From Pseudomonadota bacterium (lineage in GTDB: Bacteria > Desulfobacterota > SM23-61), in NCBI GenBank assembly GCA_018819135.1, contig JAHJQK010000019.1, positions 1 through 46,657 of the forward strand: a DNA stretch of 46,657 nucleotides, written 5' to 3'. The notes under the pieces are model-generated. The model ran no database searches, was not told the DNA's origin, and was given only the letters and a program-made list of their open reading frames with translations. Both the position numbers and the translations under genes were made by a program. Position 1 is the stretch's first letter. Every line of letters begins with the position of its first letter. Of this stretch, positions 40,250 through 46,657 are shown piece after piece.

Positions 40250-40456
40250 ATGGATAGACCTGGTAACGAAGAGGTCTTAACTGTCAAAGAAGCTTCCGGG
40301 TACCTCAAAATTGCCGAGAAGACCCTATACCGCTTCATCCGGGAGCAAAATATCCCGGCCTTCAAACTCGGGCGCGAATGGCGATTTAAAAAATCTCTTT
40401 TGGATAAATGGATGGAGAAAAGGATTAATCAAAGACAAAAAGAAACGAGAAAATAG
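40250..40456 (+). CDS. Small helix-turn-helix protein (excisionase/MerR-type HTH_17)
   Basis: A 68-residue DNA-binding protein. LTVKEASGYLKIAEKTLYRF (residues 7-26) and IPAFKLGREWRFKKSLLDKWM make the winged HTH_17 fold seen in phage and transposon excisionases and in small plasmid regulators. It is followed by a basic tail. It marks the left side of the AT-richer RadC/restriction-modification island. GGAAAGG lies about 12 bases before the ATG. It may regulate the island or assist recombination; no integrase is present in the window. Confidence 0.85.
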   Translation: MDRPGNEEVLTVKEASGYLKIAEKTLYRFIREQNIPAFKLGREWRFKKSLLDKWMEKRINQRQKETRK

Positions 40457-40489
40457 AGGGCAGGGGGCGCCAAAGGGGCAACACGGGTA

Positions 40490-40582
40490 ATGAAAATTCA
40501 AACCGAAATAAATAATTCCGCACTCAGCATTCCAAATTCCGAACTACCAGCAGGCTGGTGCTGGGTGAAGCTGGGGGTATAA
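40490..40582 (+). pseudogene. Possible HsdS N-terminal fragment
   Basis: A 30-codon open frame from an ATG at 40490 ends in LPAGWCWVKLGV then TAA. The LPxGWxWVKLG pattern is the usual opening of type I restriction specificity (HsdS) target-recognition domains. It does not match the opening of the intact hsdS at 43358, which starts without that motif. It may be the stub of an earlier hsdS gene removed when the present module arrived. The short length keeps confidence low. Confidence 0.4.
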
Positions 40583-40651
40583 AGAAAGGGATTGTTAAAA
40601 TTACTTAGCAAAAAGCTTCAATAGAGCTTAGTACTGGCAAAGGAAGAATTG

Positions 40652-41344
40652 ATGACTAAAGACTTCTCCTTTACTGTCCGTGATCTTCCAAGATCGGAAA
40701 GGCCTCGTGAAAGGCTTCAAAGATTTGGTCCAGAAGCGCTTTCTGCCCAAGAGCTTTTGGCTCTGGTAATTGGCCGCGGTATTCCTAAAAAATCGGTATT
40801 GAACATAGCCCAGGAATTATTGGCAAGGTTTGGCAATATCAAAGCAATAAGCCAGGCAACCATTGAGGAACTCTCCGAAATAAAGGGCATAGGTCTTGCC
40901 AAGGCGGCTCAAATCAAAGCATGTTTTGAGCTCGGCAGGAGGGAAGATTTAGAACCAGAGTTCAAAAATTATGATATCAAAGACCCTGAAGCGGTTGTAA
41001 AAGCTATCCGTACAAGTATTAAAGATAAAGCCAAAGAGCATTTTAAACTCATCCTCCTTAACCCCCGCAATAAAATCATTGGAATTTCAACTATCTCTAT
41101 TGGTACGCTCAATGCCAGCTTGGTGCATCCACGAGAGGTATTTAAGGATGCGATCGTGCATAGCGCCGCTTCGGTAGTTTTAGCTCATAACCATCCTTCC
41201 GGTGACCCCGAACCTTCGGAAGATGATCTAAAAATAACTAAAAAATTGGTGGATTCTGGAAAAATTTTAGGGATAGAGGTAATAGATCATATCATTATTG
41301 GAAAAAATAATTTCTGTAGCTTTAAGGAAAGGGGATTAATTTAA
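40652..41344 (+). CDS. radC: RadC family JAB/MPN-domain protein
   Basis: A 230-residue RadC. VRDLPRSERPRERLQRFGPE opens the protein, a helix-hairpin-helix lies at ELSEIKGIGLAKAAQIKA (about 70-90), and the JAMM metal motif is HSAASVVLAHNHPSGDPEPS with the aspartate following (about 170-192). The family is widespread and often near mobile or defence genes, but its function is unproved. The ATG at 40652 has AGGAAG 5 bases ahead. It ends 4 bases before the hsdM-like gene, so it is probably the first gene of that operon. Confidence 0.93.
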   Translation: MTKDFSFTVRDLPRSERPRERLQRFGPEALSAQELLALVIGRGIPKKSVLNIAQELLARFGNIKAISQATIEELSEIKGIGLAKAAQIKACFELGRREDLEPEFKNYDIKDPEAVVKAIRTSIKDKAKEHFKLILLNPRNKIIGISTISIGTLNASLVHPREVFKDAIVHSAASVVLAHNHPSGDPEPSEDDLKITKKLVDSGKILGIEVIDHIIIGKNNFCSFKERGLI

Positions 41345-41348
41345 GGCC

Positions 41349-43361
41349 ATGAACAAAATAAGTTACAAACCTTTAGGGGAAAAAGTTGAGACCGATAAAA
41401 TCTTAGACATGGTTTTTAAAGATTCTTCGGTGAAGCATGGATTGCAGGAATTCTCTAAAGGGATCCTAAAAAGAGCCAGTGCCTTTCAAAAAGAAGACAG
41501 CAAGTTTTATGTACGCTGTTTAAAGAGAGGCAAAGACATTTTTATCTATGACAAGAATAAAAAAACAGGTAAACCTGAGGAAATTATTCGTCAACTATGG
41601 CTGATAAAATTGACCGAAGAATATAAATACCCCATAGACAGAATTGAAGTTGAGAAATCAGTACAATTTGGCGTAGAAGTTAGAGAGAAATCAGCTGATA
41701 TCGTTTTGTATAAAGAAGACAAAATCACACCTTACATCATTTTTGAGCTGAAACAGCCTAATGCCAAGAAGGCTGAAGAACAATTAAAATCATATTTAAG
41801 TGCAGAAGGTGCGGAGGGTGGAGTTTGGTCAAATGGTGTTCAAAAATTTATTCTCTACCGTCCTTATCCGAAGGAATATATAACCACGCTTTCTGATATC
41901 CCAAATGTCAATCAGACTTGGGATGACCTTTTTGAAGAGAAAAGATCCTATGACGAATTACAGGAGAAATTTGACCTGTCTTTTATCATCTCTCGACTTG
42001 AAGAAATGGTCTTGGCACAGGCTGGTGTTAATGTATTTGAGGAAGTTTTTAAATTAATCTATGCAAAACTCTATGACGAAGACCAGGCGAAAAATATCAG
42101 GACGGAAAAGGAAGTCCATTTTAGGCAGTATAAAGAGCCTAAGAGGACTTATGCCGTAGTCAATGATGAACTTTTTAAAGGCGCCATTAAAGAATGGGAA
42201 GATATTTTTAATCCTTTATCGAAAATTGATCTAACTCCAGAACAATTACAGATATGCATCCCTTTCTTAGAACAGGTTAAATTTTTTGGCTCAGGTAGGG
42301 AGGAATTGGAAATCGTAGACCGAGCTTTCGAACATTTAATTGCCGAAGTTTCTAAAGGCCAAAAAGGGCAATACTTCACGCCACGTAATGTAATTAAAAT
42401 GTGTGTCAAAATGCTTAACCCTCAGAAAGATGAGTATGTAATTGACCCAGCCTGCGGTTCCGGTGGATTTTTACTTCATACGATGTATTGGGTTTGGGAT
42501 ACTGATTTAAAATCAGCCTCCCAGGCAGCAAAACAGAAATATGCCAATCGCTATCTTTATGGAATAGATTTTGATGATAATATGCGCCGTATCTCTCAAG
42601 CCTTAATGCTTATTGCTGGTGATGGGAGACACAATATTTTTAAACGTAACTCCTTAGACGGCAGAGATTGGATTGGTGAGCATGCCGAGGAAGCAAGATC
42701 CCGCTTGAAATCGCTTCTGAGACTTTTTGATAATCCAAAGCAAGATGAAGAGAATAGAAAGACATATCGACATCTTAAGTTTGATATATTAATGACGAAT
42801 CCTCCCTTTGCAGGAGAGATTACAGATTCTGGCCTTTTGCGTCAATATGAATTTGGTAAAAAGAATGGGAAACTTAAACAAAAAGTAGAACGACACTTAC
42901 TTTTTATAGAGCGGTCTTTGGATACACTGCGCCCCGATGGGAAAATGGCAATTGTCTTGCCACAAGGAGTTTATAACAACACCAATATGGAATGGCTAAG
43001 AGAATGGCTTTTCGAGAAAGCGCGAATCTTAGCCGTAGTCGGATTGGAAGGGAACACTTTCAAACTTCCAGCACCTGCTAAGGGTACAGGAACCAAGACA
43101 TCGGTTTTGTTTTTACAGAAATGGAAAAAAAATGAAGAGCCTTTGGAGGACTATCCTATTTTTATGGCGGTATCCAAGAAATCGGGCAAAGATACCTCCG
43201 GGGAATATATTTTCCTGGACGAAAAAGGACGAAGAATCAAATCCGAAGGGGGTATCTTTGAAACTGAAGGGAAATTAATGCTCGATGACGATTTAGATGA
43301 GATTGCCGAAGCGTTTGTGAAGTTTGCGAAAAAAGAGAAATTCGGATGGTGGAGTAAATGA
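41349..43361 (+). CDS. HsdM-type N6-adenine DNA methyltransferase with N-terminal PD-(D/E)XK-like domain
   Basis: A 670-residue protein. Residues about 80-180 resemble the HsdR N-terminal nuclease fold, with ADIVLYKEDKITPYIIFELK giving Asp117, Glu133 and Lys135 in PD-(D/E)XK order. The rest is a type I methylase: SKGQKGQYFTPRNVIKM, motif I DPACGSGGFLLHTMYW (about 366), and motif IV MTNPPFAGEI (NPPF at about 484). It should transfer methyl from S-adenosylmethionine to adenine, guided by the HsdS that overlaps it by ATGA. No HsdR helicase-translocase is present in the window. The N-terminal domain may be an active nuclease or only a structural relic. Confidence 0.9.
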   Translation: MNKISYKPLGEKVETDKILDMVFKDSSVKHGLQEFSKGILKRASAFQKEDSKFYVRCLKRGKDIFIYDKNKKTGKPEEIIRQLWLIKLTEEYKYPIDRIEVEKSVQFGVEVREKSADIVLYKEDKITPYIIFELKQPNAKKAEEQLKSYLSAEGAEGGVWSNGVQKFILYRPYPKEYITTLSDIPNVNQTWDDLFEEKRSYDELQEKFDLSFIISRLEEMVLAQAGVNVFEEVFKLIYAKLYDEDQAKNIRTEKEVHFRQYKEPKRTYAVVNDELFKGAIKEWEDIFNPLSKIDLTPEQLQICIPFLEQVKFFGSGREELEIVDRAFEHLIAEVSKGQKGQYFTPRNVIKMCVKMLNPQKDEYVIDPACGSGGFLLHTMYWVWDTDLKSASQAAKQKYANRYLYGIDFDDNMRRISQALMLIAGDGRHNIFKRNSLDGRDWIGEHAEEARSRLKSLLRLFDNPKQDEENRKTYRHLKFDILMTNPPFAGEITDSGLLRQYEFGKKNGKLKQKVERHLLFIERSLDTLRPDGKMAIVLPQGVYNNTNMEWLREWLFEKARILAVVGLEGNTFKLPAPAKGTGTKTSVLFLQKWKKNEEPLEDYPIFMAVSKKSGKDTSGEYIFLDEKGRRIKSEGGIFETEGKLMLDDDLDEIAEAFVKFAKKEKFGWWSK

Positions 43362-44740
43362 TAACCTTTTCAATTATTCAAAAATCTCATCTTGAAAGTG
43401 CACATCGACTGGATGCGGAATATTACCAGCCAGAGTATTTAAAAACCGAGGATATATTAGGTAAGTTAAAGACGGCTTTGTTATCCGAAGTTTGTAAAAT
43501 TACAGACGGCAACCACTCAAAAATAAGTGAAAAATTTTCAGATTCGGGAGTTCGTTATCTAAGGGGTATGGACTTATCAGATTTTTTTATCTCTGATGCG
43601 GACCCGGTTTATATTCCCGAAGAGATTTACAAAGTATTAAAACGCTCATATATATTCCAAAACGACGTGCTTGTCTCAATTGTTGGGACAGTAGGTCTGA
43701 TTAGCATTATTGCAGACCAATATGAAAAATTGACTGGCAACTGCAAGATTGCCATTCTGCATTGCAAAGATATAGATCCTTGGTTTTTAGCCACTTTTCT
43801 GGCTTGCCGATATGGTCAAGCACAAATCAAACGAAAGGTAGCTGGAGCCGTACAAACAGGAATAATTTTAAAAGACTTAGCAAATATTTTAATACCTGTT
43901 GTCAACGGAGAAAACCAAAAACAGGTTAAAGAAATCATTCAAGAGGCGCATAAAAATCAGGTTTTAAGTAAATCTCTTTATTTTCAAGCTGAAGATTTGC
44001 TTTTGAAAGAGCTGGGATTAAAGGATTTCAAACCAACGGAGGAGTTATCCTATATTGTTAATCTCTCGAATGTTAAATCCACACACCGTGTCGATGCCGA
44101 ATATTTTCAGCCGAAATATGACAAAATTGAAAAAATTCTCAATAGATTTCGACGAGAAAGATTGGAAGATATGAGCTCATTAATTTCTTATGGTACTGTA
44201 CCAACTAGTCCTTATGTTGAGAAAGAAGGTGTATCCTACATTAAAGGAGAAAACCTCCGAGATTGCTTCATCGACTATACCAAGTTGGTTCGTCTGGAGA
44301 CGGACTCAACTAAATTATTACCCCCCAAATTTTATCTAAAGGAGGGCGATATTATAATTTCCCAAATGGGAACTGTTGGCCGGACTGGTTTGGTAACGAA
44401 ACAAGAAGAAGGATGGTTATTCGCTTCTTTTACGATCAGAGTTAGACTGAAAGAGGAAAGTAAAGCCATTTTGAATCCTTTGTTTGCGACTTTGTTTATA
44501 GAAAATATCAGCAGGCCTTATTACCTGTTGCGTAGAATTTCTCAAGCCAGTGTAAGGCAAAATACAGATTTACCAACGATAAAAGACTTAAAAGTCCCAA
44601 TTTTACCCAAACCTACCCAGGATAAAATTGCTGATTTAGTCTGCAAATCTCACCAAGCACGCAAGAAGGCAATAGAACTTTTAGAGAAAGCCAAAAGAGA
44701 AGTGGAAGAATTTATTGAGGGCAAAAAACATCAAAGATGA
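43358..44740 (+). CDS. Type I restriction-modification specificity subunit (HsdS)
   Basis: A 460-residue protein built from two similar halves, each beginning with a matching motif: SAHRLDAEYYQPEYLKTEDI near residue 12 and STHRVDAEYFQPKYDKIEKI near residue 240. Each half has a target-recognition domain and a long helix (QAEDLLLKELGLKDF and ELLEKAKREVEEFIEG). It would set the two-part DNA target of the methylase. It overlaps hsdM-like (ATGA) upstream and the radical SAM gene (ATGA) downstream, so all three are translated as a unit. Low GC compared with the left part of the window suggests transfer. Confidence 0.92.
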   Translation: MITFSIIQKSHLESAHRLDAEYYQPEYLKTEDILGKLKTALLSEVCKITDGNHSKISEKFSDSGVRYLRGMDLSDFFISDADPVYIPEEIYKVLKRSYIFQNDVLVSIVGTVGLISIIADQYEKLTGNCKIAILHCKDIDPWFLATFLACRYGQAQIKRKVAGAVQTGIILKDLANILIPVVNGENQKQVKEIIQEAHKNQVLSKSLYFQAEDLLLKELGLKDFKPTEELSYIVNLSNVKSTHRVDAEYFQPKYDKIEKILNRFRRERLEDMSSLISYGTVPTSPYVEKEGVSYIKGENLRDCFIDYTKLVRLETDSTKLLPPKFYLKEGDIIISQMGTVGRTGLVTKQEEGWLFASFTIRVRLKEESKAILNPLFATLFIENISRPYYLLRRISQASVRQNTDLPTIKDLKVPILPKPTQDKIADLVCKSHQARKKAIELLEKAKREVEEFIEGKKHQR

Positions 44741-45774
44741 AAACAGAAAATGAATTCTTTAAAGCTAAAAGACCATGGTCGAAAATAAAAGATCAGGTTA
44801 TTGAAAACCATCTTGTTGGAATTCGTCAAAAGATTTATTATAAGAACTATGCATCATTTACTGGAGCTGAGAAAAGATTGGTCGAACGCATTAATGATGG
44901 TTCAATCATCACAAGATTCGACAAAACACCTCAGCCTAAGAATTCTTCCGATGTCGTCTGTCCGCATTTCCTTGAGCTTAAGTGGGCTTACGGGTGTCCC
45001 TTTGATTGCAGTTGGTGTTATTTGAAGGGAACATTTAGATTCAGACCTAACGGTAAAGAACCCGTTATTAAAGACTATGGGAAAATTGAATTACATACGA
45101 AAGCTTTTTTGGAAGAGGTTAAAGCACCTGAAATATTAAATACCGGTGAAATCGCTGATTCATTAATGCATGAAAACTCTGATGAACCATTTTCTAAATT
45201 TATTATTCCTTTATTTGAATCTCAGAGCCTCCATACGGTCTTGTTTTTGACCAAATCTTCGAATGTAAAGAACCTTTTAGAAATTGAACCTCATAACCAA
45301 GCAATAATCAGCTTCAGTTTCAATGCCATCCCAGTTGCCAAAAAATGGGAAAAAGCGCCACCTATTTTGAAGAGAATCGAAGCAGCCAAAAAGGTTTACC
45401 AAGCAGGTTATGAAGTCCGGGTCAGAATAGATCCAATGGTCCCAATAGACAATTGGAAAGAATCATATAAGGAATTACTAGATTTGTTATTTGAAAATCT
45501 CGCCCCGGAAAGAATTACTTTAGGTTCCTTAAGGGGGCTTCAAAGCACTATAAATGGGTGTTCAGATAAGAGCTGGGTCAAGTATTTGACTGAGTCCTCC
45601 AATTGGGGCAAAAAAATCGATTTTCAGAAAAGATTTACAATGTATTCTGAAATCATTGAGTATTTAAAATTAAAGTATAAGTATGAAAAGGTTGCTCTGT
45701 GTAAAGAGACAATAGAAATGTGGAATAGCCTAAGAATGGATTACGGAAAGATAAAATGTAACTGTGTATTTTAA
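44737..45774 (+). CDS. Radical SAM protein, spore-photoproduct-lyase-like (COG1533 type)
   Basis: A 345-residue radical SAM enzyme. WAYGCPFDCSWCYLKGTF carries the CxxxCxxC cluster motif (Cys87, Cys91, Cys94). NTGEIADSLMHEN, TKSSNVKNLL, ISFSFNAIPVAKKWEKAPP and VRIDPMVPIDNWKESYKELL follow the pattern of SPL-like proteins, which open with loading of a 5'-deoxyadenosyl radical to act on DNA or unknown substrates. The C-terminus ends KCNCVF, a possible extra metal or redox site. Its ATG overlaps the hsdS stop (ATGA). This tight coupling to a methylase/specificity pair is unusual and suggests an accessory DNA-modification or repair role. Substrate unknown. Confidence 0.85.
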   Translation: MKTENEFFKAKRPWSKIKDQVIENHLVGIRQKIYYKNYASFTGAEKRLVERINDGSIITRFDKTPQPKNSSDVVCPHFLELKWAYGCPFDCSWCYLKGTFRFRPNGKEPVIKDYGKIELHTKAFLEEVKAPEILNTGEIADSLMHENSDEPFSKFIIPLFESQSLHTVLFLTKSSNVKNLLEIEPHNQAIISFSFNAIPVAKKWEKAPPILKRIEAAKKVYQAGYEVRVRIDPMVPIDNWKESYKELLDLLFENLAPERITLGSLRGLQSTINGCSDKSWVKYLTESSNWGKKIDFQKRFTMYSEIIEYLKLKYKYEKVALCKETIEMWNSLRMDYGKIKCNCVF

Positions 45775-45798
45775 AGGAGAAAAATTACTTTAGAGGCG

Positions 45799-46023
45799 AT
45801 GAAAATAAAACCTAAAAGATATATCGTCTGGTCAACCAATAAAGAGATCGACCTCAGCGATCCCTGGCAGAGGAAATGGTATATCAAACAAGTGTTAACT
45901 CATGGTAGGGCAGAGGATATTGCGGAATTGGATTGGGAGGAAATAAGGACACTCCTTCCAGAGATGGACCTGCCTAAAAAAGTGAGAAACCTTTGGGAGA
46001 ATTACTTCAATGCTCCAAGGTAA
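45799..46023 (+). CDS. Small DUF6922-like partner of the AbiEii nucleotidyltransferase
   Basis: A 74-residue protein: KPKRYIVWSTNKEIDLSDPW, QRKWYIKQVLTHGRAEDIAE and LDLPKKVRNLWENYF-type helices (here DLPKKVRNLWENYF). Proteins of this kind regularly stand just before AbiEii/AbiGii-like genes; an antitoxin or accessory role is inferred from position only. The ribosome binding site is weak (TTTAGAGGCG). Its end overlaps the start of the next gene by 14 bases. Confidence 0.7.
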   Translation: MKIKPKRYIVWSTNKEIDLSDPWQRKWYIKQVLTHGRAEDIAELDWEEIRTLLPEMDLPKKVRNLWENYFNAPR

Positions 46024-46657
46024 AGGGATAATCACAGGTATTCAAAAGAAGGTCTTATCCATCTTTCCTCATTTCCCCGACGCCCAAAAATTTTACCTCA
46101 CCGGTGGAACTGCCCTTGCAGAATTCTATCTGGGACACAGATTGTCTTATGACCTTGACTTTTTTACCTCCGAAGGTGGCCTGATTTCACCTTTTTCCGA
46201 AGCGATGCAAGCAGAGCTTGTAAAAAAAGGATTCACCGCAGATCTGGTGCGTAGATTTGAAACATTCGCCGAGTTTAAATTGAGTAAAGATAAGGATAGA
46301 ACAACCATTCACCTGGCTTATGATTCCCCCTTTCGGTTTTCTCCGCCAGTCGACACAATCTTGGGAGTTAAAGTAAACGATCATACCGATATCATTGTGG
46401 ACAAGCTCCTTACCTTTTTTGGTAGAGCGGAGCCGAGAGATGCAGTAGATTTGTTTTTTATATTAAAAAAAGAAGATTTTTGGAAACTATTGGAGTTAGC
46501 TCCCCAAAAAGACCCTGGATTTGATTTCTACTGGTTGGCTGTAGCCTTGGAAAAAGTAAGAAGATTTCCGGATGAAATAATTCAGTGGCCGGTGGATATG
46601 CTTATTGAGGTAGACGTGCGAGAGCTGAAAAGTAAATTTTCCAGCCTGGCCAGAGAA
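46010..46657 (+). CDS. AbiEii/AbiGii-type nucleotidyltransferase, cut by window end
   Basis: The frame from ATG 46010 stays open to the last base (216 codons, no stop). FYLTGGTALAEFYLGHRLSY and DLDFFTSEG give the GG...DxD nucleotidyltransferase core (Gly32-Gly33, Asp48, Asp50), and DIIVDKLLTFFGRAEPRDAVDLFFIL is the conserved helix of the AbiEii family. Such proteins are toxins of type IV toxin-antitoxin or abortive-infection systems, or related tRNA-modifying enzymes. It overlaps its small upstream partner by 14 bases, consistent with coupling. Family lengths of about 230-300 residues mean that up to a quarter may be missing. Confidence 0.85.
   Translation, partial: MLQGKGIITGIQKKVLSIFPHFPDAQKFYLTGGTALAEFYLGHRLSYDLDFFTSEGGLISPFSEAMQAELVKKGFTADLVRRFETFAEFKLSKDKDRTTIHLAYDSPFRFSPPVDTILGVKVNDHTDIIVDKLLTFFGRAEPRDAVDLFFILKKEDFWKLLELAPQKDPGFDFYWLAVALEKVRRFPDEIIQWPVDMLIEVDVRELKSKFSSLARE

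Overview
The window looks like a chromosomal segment of a strictly anaerobic bacterium of the Desulfobacterota (former Deltaproteobacteria, Syntrophobacterales-like). This is inferred from several features: a split B12-dependent acyl-CoA mutase, LutABC with a LarA-type racemase homologue, an archaeal-type fructose-1,6-bisphosphate aldolase/phosphatase, iron-sulfur proteins, and CACAGAG-rich and GTAAAAAGTC-ended intergenic repeats of the kind I associate with that group. No rRNA, tRNA or CRISPR array was seen.

Layout. (1) 190-7779 is a mixed metabolic stretch: an ACT-domain protein, a class I/II aminotransferase, a LarA-like racemase (minus strand), a CitE/HpcH lyase followed by an isocitrate/isopropylmalate-type dehydrogenase, the FBP aldolase/phosphatase and a cupin (both minus). 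(2) 7821-8693 holds a flavodoxin-fold FMN reductase (minus) and a palindrome-rich divergent control region. (3) 8738-25645 is one long co-directional catabolic cluster: GntR regulator, metallo-beta-lactamase-fold hydrolase, orphan carboxyltransferase, B12-binding subunit and a divergent mutase large subunit, a 5'-truncated MetE/UroD-like gene, an AMP-forming acyl-CoA ligase, a LivKHMGF importer, a CoA-transferase homologue lacking its catalytic glutamate, an MmgE/PrpD protein and an old-yellow-enzyme/FAD reductase. It reads as uptake, CoA activation, carbon-skeleton rearrangement and reduction of an unidentified, probably branched, organic acid. (4) 25735-28370 is partly decayed: a homocysteine S-methyltransferase pseudogene, a frameshifted and truncated SDR, an intact RidA and DUF1028 pair, and a 5'-truncated UxaA gene.

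(5) 28425-32971 (minus strand) is a lactate-type operon, lutA-lutB-lutC-larA homologue. It is flanked by two tandem copies of a palindromic repeat on one side and by a MITE-like 165-bp element just upstream of lutA on the other. (6) 33094-37517 is a gene graveyard: a broken SARP/BTAD-AAA-TPR regulator, OsmC and DUF1059 tails, a ferredoxin-like protein with a CCCCGCCC motif and an apparent internal in-frame deletion, a QueG-like iron-sulfur protein, another copy of the repeat and an amidohydrolase tail. (7) 37575-40058 has a D-cysteine desulfhydrase/ACC deaminase homologue and a class III aminotransferase.

(8) 40250 to the right edge is an AT-richer defence or mobile-type island: an excisionase-like HTH, a possible HsdS fragment, RadC, an HsdM carrying an N-terminal PD-(D/E)XK-like domain, HsdS, a spore-photoproduct-lyase-like radical SAM protein coupled to HsdS by an ATGA overlap, and an AbiEii-type nucleotidyltransferase with its small partner, cut by the window end. 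The best candidates for something undescribed are the HsdM-HsdS-radical SAM operon without an HsdR helicase, and the B12-mutase catabolic cluster with its altered mutase and CoA-transferase active sites. All family assignments are by eye from motifs; no database search was run.
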